From Asticcacaulis endophyticus (GTDB lineage Bacteria > Pseudomonadota > Alphaproteobacteria > Caulobacterales > Caulobacteraceae): a stretch of DNA of 64,000 nt. The notes below the pieces were generated by a model, which did not search any database, was not told the DNA's origin, and saw only the letters and a list, made by a program, of their open reading frames with translations. Position numbers and translations under genes: made by a program. The stretch is taken from assembly GCF_014652575.1 (NCBI RefSeq), contig NZ_BMZB01000005.1, positions 1-64,000 of the forward strand. Reading direction: 5' to 3'. This document shows, one piece after another, positions 53,212-62,604 of this stretch (within the stretch, counting starts at the first letter, position 1; each line of letters begins with the position of its first letter).

Positions 53212-54024
53212 ATGAGAATCAAGGCCGGTTATGAGCTTACCTATGAGTGCCCGCAGCCGACGCCCATGCTGCTGTGCCTCAATATCCACCCGTCGCGGCG
53301 GGCCGACCTGCTGACACCGCAGACGGTGGTGTTTTCGCCGGCGGTCGAGACGTGGGATTATCTCGACAGCTTCGGCAATGTCTGTACACGGGTAACGGCC
53401 CCCGCCGGGTCGATGACCGTATCGACCGAGTTCATCATCCACGATACGGGCCGGCCTGACTATGTGCCGGTGGATGCGATCCAACACGAAGTGCGCGACC
53501 TTCCGGATGAGGTTTTGCTCTATCTGCTGGGATCGCGTTACTGTGAGACCGATAAGTTGGGGGACATTGCCTGGAGCCTGTTTGGGCACACCGCACCCGG
53601 TTGGCCGCGGGTAAAAGCGGTGCTCGATTTCGTGCATAACCACATTCGTTTTGACTATCAGTTGGCTGATAAGACCCGCAGCGCCTTTGATGGCTATCAG
53701 CAAAAGGTCGGGGTGTGCCGTGACTTTGCCCATCTGGCCCTGACCCTGTGCCGGTGCCTGAATATTCCGGCACGCTACTGCACCGGATATCTGGGGGATA
53801 TCAAGGTTGAGCATAGCTCGTCACCGATGGATTTTTCCGGCTGGTTTGAGGTCTTTCTGGGCGGGCACTGGTACACCGCCGATGCCCGACATAATAAACC
53901 GCGCGTGGGGCGTATCCTGATGGCTATCGGGCGTGATGCCACCGATGTCGCGATTTCCACCCAGTTCGGGCCGGGGGTGTTAAGCCGGTTTGAGGTGGTT
54001 ACCGAAGAGGCGGACTATGCGTGA
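53212..54024 (+). CDS. Transglutaminase-like family protein (2), His position altered
   Basis: 270 residues, 9 bases after the first transglutaminase gene, AAAGG ribosome site. N-terminal domain with YELTYECPQPTPMLLCLNIH; core with Cys169 in VGVCRDFAHLA and Asp224 in WYTADARHN. The usual HAW motif preceding the Asp is DFSGWFEVFLGG here: Ser209 stands at the catalytic His position. As I recall, this subfamily often has Ser here too, so it may use another His (His219 or His227) or be non-catalytic. Its stop overlaps the next start (GTGA). Confidence 0.88.
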   Translation: MRIKAGYELTYECPQPTPMLLCLNIHPSRRADLLTPQTVVFSPAVETWDYLDSFGNVCTRVTAPAGSMTVSTEFIIHDTGRPDYVPVDAIQHEVRDLPDEVLLYLLGSRYCETDKLGDIAWSLFGHTAPGWPRVKAVLDFVHNHIRFDYQLADKTRSAFDGYQQKVGVCRDFAHLALTLCRCLNIPARYCTGYLGDIKVEHSSSPMDFSGWFEVFLGGHWYTADARHNKPRVGRILMAIGRDATDVAISTQFGPGVLSRFEVVTEEADYA

Positions 54025-54740
54025 CTGAGGTGGATGCGGTAGAGATTTGGGGGGAGGGCGACGCCAGCGAGATTGTGCTGTTGTGTGAGCATGCCTCAAA
54101 CCATATCCCTGAGCGCTATAACGGTTTGGGGCTGCCGCAGACCGAACTTCAGCGCCATATCGCCTGGGATATCGGGGCGGCGGAGGTCACGCGCAGGCTG
54201 TCGGATGCATTAGGAGCGGTGGCGTTTCTGGGCGGTTATTCGCGGCTGCTGATCGATCTGAACCGGCCGCTGGAGAGCCCAAACAGCATCGTCACGCGCT
54301 CCGAAGCCACCGACATTCCCGGCAATATCAATATTGATGAGATTGAGCGCGCCCATCGGGTCGAGACGATGTTTACGCCGTTTCATGATCGGGTCACCGC
54401 TCATCTGAATGCGCGGAAGACTAGGGGGCTGCCCACCCGTATCGTCAGCATCCATAGCTTCACGCCGGTCTATCACGGTGAGGTGCGCCAATGGCATGGC
54501 GGTGTTCTGTTCGATAAGTCGCAAACCTACGGTGAGGCAGTGCTGGAACGTCTGCGTGAACCCGGGCTGATGCTGGGGGCCAATGTGCCGTACCAGACCA
54601 GCCGCGACGAGGACTATGGCGTTCCCATCCACGGTGATGACCGGGGCATAGAGGCGATCATGATCGAAATCCGGCAGGATCTGATCAGCGATCCCACCGG
54701 TGTTGACCTCTGGGCGCAGCGGCTCACTAGGGCACTTTAA
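54021..54740 (+). CDS. N-formylglutamate amidohydrolase family protein
   Basis: 239 residues; GTG start overlapping the preceding TGA. Blocks LLCEHASNHIPERYNGLGL, HIAWDIGAAEVTRRLSDALG, YSRLLIDLNRP, IVSIHSFTPVYHG and IMIEIRQDLI match the FGase fold, a zinc-type amidohydrolase. True FGase belongs to histidine degradation, but no hut genes are here. Linked to two transglutaminase-like genes, it more likely belongs to the amide/peptide-modification cluster often seen with these, acting on glutamyl amides. Confidence 0.9.
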   Translation: MTEVDAVEIWGEGDASEIVLLCEHASNHIPERYNGLGLPQTELQRHIAWDIGAAEVTRRLSDALGAVAFLGGYSRLLIDLNRPLESPNSIVTRSEATDIPGNINIDEIERAHRVETMFTPFHDRVTAHLNARKTRGLPTRIVSIHSFTPVYHGEVRQWHGGVLFDKSQTYGEAVLERLREPGLMLGANVPYQTSRDEDYGVPIHGDDRGIEAIMIEIRQDLISDPTGVDLWAQRLTRAL

Positions 54741-54788
54741 AGGGCGCGCATTTGATTCCAAAAACCGCTTCACACTTTTTGGCATGCG

Positions 54789-55859
54789 CTAGCGTGCCGG
54801 ATTTGCGCGGGCGGCGGCACCATCTGGTAGAGCGACCTTATAAGGACTGAACTCAAGCCGCGGGGTCGGATAGTCGGTCGAGATATAGTGTGCGCCGGAT
54901 TTAAGCGCCGCCTCAAACCGGCTGAGATCATTGGTGCGGGCCTCAATCGTTTCAGCGTCAGCGCGGGTGCGGACGATAAAGCCGGATCTAACGGCGGCCT
55001 GAATCCGGTCTAACTGTTTTACCGGATCGTTCATCGTGAAATAGGCGGCGTGATCGGCGCTTTCGCTAACGGAGTTGACAAACACCGGCAAGCCCTCCAG
55101 CGATGAGTGGCCACGCATATAGATCGCGACCTTGGCCGGGCCTTCGTCTAGGGCAAAAAAAACCTTGCCGCGCGCCGTCTCCAGTGTCGGCCAACCGCCA
55201 GCCAATACGCCGTCGCGAAGGGTCTTGTGATTGCCGCGCACCATATCCGGCGTAATCAGTTTGTCCGGCCCAAACACCGAGCGGATTTCACCGTCGAGCG
55301 CGTCAAAGGCCTTGGCGTCGTAATCAAACGCATCGGTGCCGCCATCAACAGTTGATTTGCCATCCTTGGCGTTCATCATGATCAGGATCGGCACATGATT
55401 GGGATGCGCCTCCGACCAGTCTTTGACCTGCTGCAGGCACCAAACAAAGGTCGCGCACTGGCTGCGGACATCAGCGTCCGGCATATGCAGCACCTTGTAG
55501 CCGGGTCTGTCCATGCCGGTCGCGTCATAGGCGACGCCACTCAATTGCGGCAGGACGGGGCGGCTATATCGCCCGCCGTCGGGATCATAAAGCACGTCAA
55601 TTTCAAGCTGGCGCATCCCCAGATCAAGCTGATCCTTTAGCGGCAGATGGCTGTAATCCAGCGACAGTGCGGCGGCTTCGGAGCGTGTGGCAATTATGGT
55701 CAACTCTGCCGGTGGTATGGCGATCTTATAGCTGTTGTGCGTACCAATCGCTTGCAGGTCGTTCATGCGCAAGCCTGACGTAGCGGAAGGTTCTAAATCC
55801 TGCGCTATCGCTGATGCGGCAAGGCAGGCAGAGAACAGTGTTATGAAGGTGTGGCGCAT
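54789..55859 (-). CDS. Secreted phosphatidylinositol-specific phospholipase C-like protein
   Basis: 356 residues, signal peptide (TLFSACLAASAIAQD). PI-PLC TIM barrel: LQAIGTHNSYK (first catalytic His), DQLDLGMRQLEIDVLYDPDGG, YKVLHMPDADVRSQCATFVWCLQ (second His), HPNHVPILIMMNAKDG and RSGFIVRTRADAETIEARTND. This pattern is the Ca2+-dependent bacterial PI-PLC1 group. Cleaves phosphoinositides or other glycerophosphodiester bonds outside the cell. Confidence 0.85.
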   Translation of the reverse strand: MRHTFITLFSACLAASAIAQDLEPSATSGLRMNDLQAIGTHNSYKIAIPPAELTIIATRSEAAALSLDYSHLPLKDQLDLGMRQLEIDVLYDPDGGRYSRPVLPQLSGVAYDATGMDRPGYKVLHMPDADVRSQCATFVWCLQQVKDWSEAHPNHVPILIMMNAKDGKSTVDGGTDAFDYDAKAFDALDGEIRSVFGPDKLITPDMVRGNHKTLRDGVLAGGWPTLETARGKVFFALDEGPAKVAIYMRGHSSLEGLPVFVNSVSESADHAAYFTMNDPVKQLDRIQAAVRSGFIVRTRADAETIEARTNDLSRFEAALKSGAHYISTDYPTPRLEFSPYKVALPDGAAARANPAR

Positions 55860-56064
55860 GGTTCAACTCGTGCTGTGTGCAAATTGGTATGTGTCCGCCG
55901 TACCACGGTTACATGACAATTGCGCAAATCTGACAGCGATATCATTGGGTAAAATCGTAATTCATATAACTGCTACAAATTCGCAAAATTCCGTTCACAA
56001 TTAAGCCATATTGCGCGCTCCATCCCGCCGAACCTCCCATGACGGCGGCTCAATGGAGCTTTTT

Positions 56065-58815
56065 ATGTCGAAATCCAATGCCACCCTGCTGACGAGTGCC
56101 GCCTTTGGTGTGCTGGCGCTGTCGCTTCTCAGCGGTGCTGCTAACGCTCAGGAAGCGTCTGAAACCGCCGTCCAAACTAATGACAGCGATGTTCAGGAAG
56201 TGGTCGTGCGCGGCTTCCGTAAGTCGATGGGCGCGGCCCGTCAGGCCAAGAAGACCGCCAATATCACTTCGGAAACCATCGTCGCCGAAGACATGGCCAA
56301 GTTCCCGGATCTGAACCTGGCGGAATCGCTGCAACGTCTGCCGGGTGTGGCGATCAACCGTGAAGGCGGCGAAGGTCGTCGGGTGTCTTTGCGCGGTCTG
56401 GGGCCAGATTTCACCCGCGTGCAACTGAACGGCATGGAAGTGCTGGGCAATGTTGACTCGCCGATGGATAGCCGTGGTCAAACGTCACGCGACCGGGCCT
56501 TCGACTTTAACCTGTTCGCCTCCGACCTGTTCAAAAAGGTTGAGGTGCGCAAGTCGTTCTCGGCGGAGCAGGACGAAGGCGGCATGGCCGGCACCGTCGG
56601 TCTTTATACCGCCAAGCCGTTTGATTATGGCACCGGTTTTAAGGGCGCGGCCTCGTTCCAGGGCGGCACCAACTCGGCCACTAAGGATTTTCAGCCGCGT
56701 TCCGCCGCTCAGTTCTCCTATAACTGGGACAACAAATTTGGCGCGCTGATATCGGTCGCCTACGGTAAGCGCGACACCGAAGAGCAGGGCTATAATACCT
56801 ATGGCGCCGCCACCATCAAGGCGCCAGCTAATAACGTGACCAACCTCAGCGCGGCCGATCAGGCCAAGGCCATGAATGGTGAGCTGATTTTCCAGCGCGG
56901 CAACCGTTTGTCGGTTTGGGGCTCGGAACAAGAGCGCCTCGGCATCACGTCGGCGTTCCAGTGGCGTCCGGTTGAAAACCTGACCCTGACGCTGGATGCG
57001 CTATATGGTAAGTTCACCAACAACCGCAGCGAAAACCATCTGGCGACCCGCGCGTCGCTGGGCTCGTCGTCGATCCTCGGCGTCGCCACCCCGCACTCCG
57101 GCAACCAGATCGCTCCGGCGCCGTCGCTGAATTCGATCCGCTATGATCAATATAACTCAGTCAACTATGTTGATGCGGCCTACACCGTGTTTGCGACCGA
57201 AACTCGCCGTCAGGAAGCCGAGAACACCTTCAACCAAGTCGTTCTGACCGGTCAGTGGCAGGTATCGGATCAACTGACGATCGACGGTCATATCGGTAAG
57301 GAAACCTCGGATTACGACCTGCCGATCTCGGACAAGTTCTACACCGAAGCGTTCGGCGGCATCATTACCGAATATTGGGGCACCTCGGACGCGCACAATA
57401 CCTATAAATGGGATACGGCCGACGCCAACAATTACCGCGCCCACGAAATCGATTTTTCCGCGACCTATCAGACGACCGAGCTGGAAAATGCCGAACTCAA
57501 CGCGACATTTGCTCAGAATGAGTACCTGACCTACAAAGGCGGCGTATCGTACCGCAGCTTCTCGAACACCGGAAGCCAGTACACCAATGACGACGTCAAG
57601 AAGACCGAGTGGGAAAAAGGCACCTGGGGCACCGGGCCGGACGATAAGGTCAATGCCTATGCCATCGTCTTCGATAAGCACGACGATCAGGACTGGATCA
57701 TCGTTGACTGGGATAAGGCGCTGGGCCATTACGGCATAACCCGCACTGTCGCCCTGCAAAAGCCGTCGAACTATACGGTCAAGGAAGACACCACGGCGGC
57801 ATACGGTCAGATGGACTGGAACGGCGACGTTTTGGGTAAGCACATGCGCGGCAATGTCGGCGTGCGCGCCTATGAAACCGAACTGACGTCTGACGGTTTC
57901 ATGAGCGTAAAACCGTCGGCATCCTTACCGGCTGTCGTGACAGCGGTACAGGTGCAAAAGAAGTATTCCGGCTTCCTGCCGTCCTTCAACGCCGTATTGG
58001 AACTTTCTGACAGCTTCCAGATCCGTACTGCGGTTTCGCAAAACCTCAACCGTCCGGGCCTGACGGCCTATGCCATGCAAGGTTCGGTCAGCGAAGAAAA
58101 CGGCTATGTGAAGGTCTCGGCCGGTAATCCGAACCTTGATCCCTATACCTCGGATGAGTTTGACCTGTCGGGTGAGTGGTACTTTGGCCGGGTTGGCATG
58201 CTGACCGCCGGTGTCTTCCACAAGAAGATCAACGGCTTTGTCGTTACCCGCATGGAAAGAAATGTCAGCTATGCCTCCACCGGCTTGCCGGAAAATCTGG
58301 TGGCGGGTGTCGTGGGTTCGACGACCGTTAACGAGTATTCGCGCCCAATCAACCTCAACGACGTGAAACTTAGCGGTCTGGAACTCAATGCTCAGACGGA
58401 CTTCTTCTTCCTACCAGCACCATTTGACAACTTTGGTGCCATCGCCAACATGACCTTCGTTAAATCAGAGGTTAACAAAACCGACACACCGCTCACTGGC
58501 ATGTCAGACGTCAACCATAACCTGACGATCTATTACGAAACCTCGACCTGGGGGGCGCGTATCTCCGAGAACTTCCGCTCGGACTACACCATTGATGGCG
58601 GCGGTTTTAATTCGACCACCTATGTCGATGCGGCGGCCTTCTGGCAGGTCACACCACGCATCCGTCTGACGGTGGATGGGGTTAACCTGACCGATGAGCG
58701 TGAGGAGCAGGTCAACAGCTTCTATAATGGCTTTGGCCAGCAAGGCGCCAAGCGTCTGTGGAACACCACCACATCCGGCAAGACGGTATTTGTCGGCGTC
58801 AGCATGACGTTTTAA
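56065..58815 (+). CDS. TonB-dependent receptor, Xanthomonas/Caulobacter type
   Basis: About 916 residues. ATG at 56065 (MSKSNATLLTSAAFGVLALS) is chosen since GGAG lies 6 bases upstream; upstream ATG 56053 overlaps that site. Signal peptide to ANAQ, TonB box QEVVVRGFRKSM. Plug: MAKFPDLNLAESLQRLPGVA, SLRGLGPDFTRVQLNGMEVL, FKKVEVRKSFSAEQDEGGM. The FPDLNLAESLQRLPGV motif is the TIGR01782 signature. Barrel ends VFVGVSMTF. Class members import glycan fragments or peptides. Neighbours are a PI-PLC-like and a PHP-type hydrolase, so a phosphorylated or glycan-linked ligand is possible. Confidence 0.93.
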   Translation: MSKSNATLLTSAAFGVLALSLLSGAANAQEASETAVQTNDSDVQEVVVRGFRKSMGAARQAKKTANITSETIVAEDMAKFPDLNLAESLQRLPGVAINREGGEGRRVSLRGLGPDFTRVQLNGMEVLGNVDSPMDSRGQTSRDRAFDFNLFASDLFKKVEVRKSFSAEQDEGGMAGTVGLYTAKPFDYGTGFKGAASFQGGTNSATKDFQPRSAAQFSYNWDNKFGALISVAYGKRDTEEQGYNTYGAATIKAPANNVTNLSAADQAKAMNGELIFQRGNRLSVWGSEQERLGITSAFQWRPVENLTLTLDALYGKFTNNRSENHLATRASLGSSSILGVATPHSGNQIAPAPSLNSIRYDQYNSVNYVDAAYTVFATETRRQEAENTFNQVVLTGQWQVSDQLTIDGHIGKETSDYDLPISDKFYTEAFGGIITEYWGTSDAHNTYKWDTADANNYRAHEIDFSATYQTTELENAELNATFAQNEYLTYKGGVSYRSFSNTGSQYTNDDVKKTEWEKGTWGTGPDDKVNAYAIVFDKHDDQDWIIVDWDKALGHYGITRTVALQKPSNYTVKEDTTAAYGQMDWNGDVLGKHMRGNVGVRAYETELTSDGFMSVKPSASLPAVVTAVQVQKKYSGFLPSFNAVLELSDSFQIRTAVSQNLNRPGLTAYAMQGSVSEENGYVKVSAGNPNLDPYTSDEFDLSGEWYFGRVGMLTAGVFHKKINGFVVTRMERNVSYASTGLPENLVAGVVGSTTVNEYSRPINLNDVKLSGLELNAQTDFFFLPAPFDNFGAIANMTFVKSEVNKTDTPLTGMSDVNHNLTIYYETSTWGARISENFRSDYTIDGGGFNSTTYVDAAAFWQVTPRIRLTVDGVNLTDEREEQVNSFYNGFGQQGAKRLWNTTTSGKTVFVGVSMTF

Positions 58816-58822
58816 TTGAACT

Positions 58823-58864
58823 CACCGCAAAGTTATTGGCCGTTGGCCAAAATATTTTGGGGTG
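58823..58864 (+). terminator. Long hairpin directly after the TonB receptor stop
   Basis: Outer arms CACC/GGTG with imperfect middle and inner arms TTGGCC/GGCCAA; sequence CAAAGTTATTGGCC...GGCCAAAATATTTTG. Begins eight bases after the TAA. Resembles the hairpins at 37235 and 20299. Confidence 0.6.
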
Positions 58865-58881
58865 GGATAAATATAAGAAAG

Positions 58882-58915
58882 AAACACCCCCGAAGTTCAG
58901 GCTTCGGGGGTGTTT
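58882..58915. terminator. Rho-independent terminator
   Basis: Perfect 14-bp stem AAACACCCCCGAAG/CTTCGGGGGTGTTT (58882-58895/58902-58915), loop TTCAGG, with T-rich tail; active on the receptor transcript and possibly on the convergent PHP gene. Remaining bases to 59000 are GC-rich repeat sequence. Confidence 0.85.
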
Positions 58916-59000
58916 TATTATGTATATCCCCCGGCGTGCCGGGGGACCGGGCCGCCGGTGCGGGTGGCTGTGAAGCGTAGCGAGCAGACGGAGGGGGGGG

Positions 59001-60371
59001 CTATTTCACCTCAACAAACACTGGGTTGGAATAAAACCACAGATCCGGCCACGGGTTTTCGCCCAGCGGATCGGGCAATGGTTCCAGCTCATCGGTCGCG
59101 GTGCCACGCAGGCGGACATAGCCGTCGCGTTCAGCTTTGAATGAATAGTTGAAGTTGATGATCTCACCGTCGCGCGCCCAGTCGGCAGCAGTAAAGCGTT
59201 TGACCACGCGCGTGGTCGGGTTGTTGTCGGTCTTAACATCAGCCTTACCGGTGATATCGCCCATGATGACATCGACGCGTTTAAGGTCCGGCCGGTCACC
59301 ATTGGCATTGGGGCCTGACGGATCGCGCAGCCGGACGGTAAGCGTAACTATCTGTCCGGCCTTGACGGTCGCTGTGCCGCCGATGTGGGCACCCGCGATA
59401 TCCATATCCAGTTCGCTGATCAGGTCACCGGTCGCCACAAAAATCCGCCCTTGTCGCAGCCCCTCCATAATATCGGCCTGATCGAATGCAGCTAAGACAT
59501 AGGTCTTGGTGTACTGACCGGGCCAAAAATCTTCGCCGCCGTCTTCGACATTGCGATGAGAATCGGACGTTGCGGTGATCCAGAACCGGCGGCCTTCGCC
59601 AAGGAACGAATCCCAGATCCCGCCGACCTTGGCCGTCATAATATCAAAGCCGCCGTAAGTGGGTGAATTGACGTAATAGCCGCGCTTGCGCAGGTTCTCA
59701 GTGACTTTCAGCGAAGTGCCCTGATGACCGGGCGCGCCTTCCATGCCGACGGCGACGCTGGGGGCCATGTCATGCCATGCCCGCAACTCCCACGGTGTGT
59801 GGCCGTGATAATCCCCAATGCCCTTGGCTGAGCGCGACGGGTGGTGAGCGAACACCAGCGGCTTGGGGGTGAGACCGTCCATGTCGCGCAGGGCCTTTAG
59901 CATGTTTTCGGTCGTGTCGCGGGCGGGATCATCAACCTCATGCTTGGCGTAAGCATGCTCCAGGCGGCGCAGGCGTTCGCGCTCATCGCCATTGATCGGC
60001 AGGATGATCGACGAATGATCGCCACCCGGCGTATCAAGCTCCATGCCGTAAAAGATAATCAGTTCCGGTGTGGCTTTGCGCGCCGCAACGACCTCTGGCC
60101 AGGTCTGGTCATAGTGTAGCTGCGACAATCCAAGCCCGCCGTGGTCGGTCGAGACAAACCATTTCAGCCCATACTTTTGCGCCATCTCAGCGTTTTTAGG
60201 GATGGTATAGATGCCGTCAGTACCCAGCACATATTGGCCATCCTTGACCTTACCCGAAAAGCGACTGTGGACATGGTGATCCCCGGCCAGCCATTGACGT
60301 GTGGGCTCGGCGTGGGCCGTAGCCGTCATCAGGGCAATCATTGAGGTGAGGGTGGCATATAACGGGCGCAT
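59001..60371 (-). CDS. Secreted PHP-domain metallohydrolase (CehA/McbA-like)
   Basis: About 456 residues; start 60371 (MRPLYATLTSMIALMTATAHA) follows AAGGA and opens a signal peptide; the frame to 60413 is not signal-like. PHP core with HHVHSRFSGK, WFVSTDHGGLG, FYGMELDTPGGDHSSI, LVFAHHPSRSAKG and WITATSDSH, holding a multi-metal site of His/Asp residues. The C-terminal beta domain has VTLTVRLRDPSG. Members hydrolyse phosphodiesters or carbamates. Convergent with the TonB receptor gene. Confidence 0.9.
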   Translation of the reverse strand: MRPLYATLTSMIALMTATAHAEPTRQWLAGDHHVHSRFSGKVKDGQYVLGTDGIYTIPKNAEMAQKYGLKWFVSTDHGGLGLSQLHYDQTWPEVVAARKATPELIIFYGMELDTPGGDHSSIILPINGDERERLRRLEHAYAKHEVDDPARDTTENMLKALRDMDGLTPKPLVFAHHPSRSAKGIGDYHGHTPWELRAWHDMAPSVAVGMEGAPGHQGTSLKVTENLRKRGYYVNSPTYGGFDIMTAKVGGIWDSFLGEGRRFWITATSDSHRNVEDGGEDFWPGQYTKTYVLAAFDQADIMEGLRQGRIFVATGDLISELDMDIAGAHIGGTATVKAGQIVTLTVRLRDPSGPNANGDRPDLKRVDVIMGDITGKADVKTDNNPTTRVVKRFTAADWARDGEIINFNYSFKAERDGYVRLRGTATDELEPLPDPLGENPWPDLWFYSNPVFVEVK

Positions 60372-61275
60372 GGCGATGTCCTTATGACAGTTTGTCTTTG
60401 GCTTACCCGCCATGTTTGACGCTTTTGTAACGCCTGGGGTAACCGCGTTACTGAGCCTAATGTGGCGAAGAGCGTACTACAGCGTAATTGGGTCTTCTGC
60501 TTAAGTTTATTTTCGCTCTGATGCGTGTGACAGGCAGTATAATGATTGTGTGCAGACAGCATGGCGCATCGCTATAAAGTTATAATGTATTTAATCTCAA
60601 ACTATACAGGGTACTGTCCATGATCATTCGAGCCTGAGCCATACCGGACGAGGGTGCGCAGATTCGCACGTCACATACGAAGGCAGCGCAATAGTGTGCA
60701 AGTTGCTCATTTGTAACACATTTGTGTCACTTTTACACCGCCTCCAACTCGCGCGTTAGCGGTAACGGGGCTGATTGATTCTCTTTATGGGTGTGTAATT
60801 GTGCATGTGACAGTGGCATTGCGAAAAAAAGTCAAACGCGACTGGAATTAATTTCGTTCGCCACAATTGGGGTAAGCTGCGGACATATTTGATCTTTTAT
60901 AACTTCTTTATACAGCAGTCTGTGGAATGTGGGAGAAAATGCCTTAAAAAGTCAATTTAAACACCTTGACGTTTAACGCTGGCACGGCTTTTTTAATCAC
61001 AAATCACATTGTTGAGAGTAACAAAGTGATCGCCATTTGTATCTTAATGGTTCATAATGGTTTTGCATTGTGTGTGCATGAGACCCTGACAGAGCAGTTT
61101 TAGAACTCGGTATGGGTTGGTGTAACACAAAAAGATTCCTCACAGAGTCAAAGACGGGCCAAACGGTCCGGCTTTTTTTGAGGGGAGTTTAGGTTTTAAC
61201 ACGGGGTAAACGCTTCCCCCTTTAGTCCTTGGTCAGCCCGTAACGGGTCAGTCCTAATTCAGGAATTGGCGAAAA
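60372..61275. promoter_or_regulatory. Long noncoding region with candidate operators, upstream of exbB
   Basis: No gene recognised in about 900 bases. It holds a spaced palindrome GTAAC-CGC-GTTAC (60439-60451) near the PHP gene start, and CGTTAGCGGTAACG (60754-60767), similar to LacI-type operators. Several tandem TTGTGT/ACAC words lie at 60710-60740. Promoters for the PHP gene and for exbB must be here; the exact sites could not be fixed. Confidence 0.4.
61153..61179 (+). terminator. Terminator-like hairpin in the exbB leader
   Basis: GGGCC/GGTCC stem with loop AAAC extended by ACG/CGG, followed by seven Ts. It lies about 100 bases before the exbB ATG, so it may stop an upstream short transcript or attenuate the exbB operon. 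Confidence 0.5.
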
Positions 61276-62148
61276 ATGCTCGAACACAAGAAACACAACC
61301 CACTCATTGCTCTGCTCGGTGCGGCTGCACTGCTGATGAGCGCTCCCACCCTGGCCGTGGCGGCTGCGGCAACGCCAGCGGCTGAAGCGGCGGCCCCTGC
61401 GCCTGTCGAAGCGGCGGCTCCGGCTGACGACGCAGCGGCACCTGCCGAAGGCGGTCACTCCGGTCAAATCACCGTATCTTCCATGTTCATGGAAGCTGTG
61501 CCGGTCGTTAAGGCTGTCATGATCGGCCTGGTGCTGGCTTCTATCGTCTCCTGGACCCTGCTGGTTATCAAGTTCCTTGAGTTCGGTGGTCTGAACAAGG
61601 CAACCAACAACTATCTGGAAGCTTTCCGCGACGCGCGCTCGATCGCCGACATCAACCGCATCTCGGTTTCGGACGAATTTGCCGGTAACCCGCTGGCCGA
61701 CATGGCCGCCGTGGCCACCGAAGAAGTCCAGATTTCGAAATCTGCTGGTCTGTCGATCTCCGGTGAACACCGTGAATCGACTCTGCACCGCGCCGAATCT
61801 TCGATCAACGCGGTTCAAGCCGGTCTGGCCAAGCGCCTGTCGGGTGGTCAGATCTTCCTCGCATCGGTCGGTTCGACCGGTCCGTTCGTCGGTCTGTTCG
61901 GTACGGTTTACGGTATCATGAACTCCTTCATCGGTATCGCTAACTCGAACACCACCAACCTGGCCGTTGTGGCTCCGGGTATCGCTGAAGCCCTTCTGGC
62001 TACCGGTATCGGCCTTGTCGCCGCTATCCCGGCCGTTGTGTTCTACAACTACTTCAACGCTCAGATCGCCAATTACGGCACCCGCTCGGAGCAATTTGTT
62101 TCGGAACTGATGAACTCGCTGTCGCGTCAACTCGACAAAGGGGCGTAA
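61276..62148 (+). CDS. exbB: ExbB proton-channel subunit (MotA/TolQ/ExbB family)
   Basis: 290 residues. Unlike short ExbB, it has an N-terminal hydrophobic signal-like segment (LIALLGAAALLMSAPTLAVAA) and an Ala/Pro/Glu-rich extension (30-60), a form seen in alphaproteobacteria. TM1 about 75-98; TM2/TM3 region with ASVGSTGPFVGLFGTVYGIM (conserved Gly/Thr of the channel) and GIAEALLATGIGLVAAIPAVVFYN. With ExbD it makes the inner-membrane motor that drives TonB. First of the exbB-exbD-tonB operon. Confidence 0.95.
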   Translation: MLEHKKHNPLIALLGAAALLMSAPTLAVAAAATPAAEAAAPAPVEAAAPADDAAAPAEGGHSGQITVSSMFMEAVPVVKAVMIGLVLASIVSWTLLVIKFLEFGGLNKATNNYLEAFRDARSIADINRISVSDEFAGNPLADMAAVATEEVQISKSAGLSISGEHRESTLHRAESSINAVQAGLAKRLSGGQIFLASVGSTGPFVGLFGTVYGIMNSFIGIANSNTTNLAVVAPGIAEALLATGIGLVAAIPAVVFYNYFNAQIANYGTRSEQFVSELMNSLSRQLDKGA

Positions 62149-62153
62149 TCTAG

Positions 62154-62588
62154 ATGGGAGCCAAGCTATCAGGTGGCGGCGGCTCGAAGTTTCAAATCGA
62201 GCAGAACAGCGAAATTAACGTTACGCCGTTCGTCGATATCATGCTGGTACTTTTGATTATCTTCATGGTGGCCGCGCCTATGGCCACCGTGTCGGTAGAG
62301 GTTCAAATGCCAACAGCCGTCGCACCACCTCAACAGAACCCGCCTAAGCCGGTTTACATATCCATCCAGGAAGATGGCGATGTCTTTATCGGTGACGGTC
62401 CCACATCGGTTGATAGCATGGGGGCAGACCTCAAGCGACTGATCGGTAAGCGTAATCCCGACGAAGAGCGTATCTTTATTCGTGCAGACAAAAAGGTTCG
62501 CTACGGCACCTTTATGGAAGTCATGAACGCATTGCAGGACAGTGGTTTCTACAGTGTGGCTCTGGTCGGCGAAGACGGTAACAAGTAA
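62154..62588 (+). CDS. exbD: ExbD biopolymer transport protein
   Basis: 144 residues, 5 bases after exbB. Single N-terminal membrane helix INVTPFVDIMLVLLIIFMVA with the conserved proton-carrying Asp28, then a periplasmic domain (VEVQMPTAVAPPQQNPPKPV, VYISIQEDGDVFIGDG, FIRADKKVRYGTFMEVMNAL, SGFYSVALVGED). Works with ExbB to energise TonB. Stop followed by the tonB ribosome site. Confidence 0.96.
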   Translation: MGAKLSGGGGSKFQIEQNSEINVTPFVDIMLVLLIIFMVAAPMATVSVEVQMPTAVAPPQQNPPKPVYISIQEDGDVFIGDGPTSVDSMGADLKRLIGKRNPDEERIFIRADKKVRYGTFMEVMNALQDSGFYSVALVGEDGNK

Positions 62589-62604
62589 GGAGGGCCCAGA
62601 CATT

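Noticed and set aside
59059-59308. Antisense and alternative frames within the PHP hydrolase gene
   Set aside because: The PHP frame is conserved throughout; the others are shadows.
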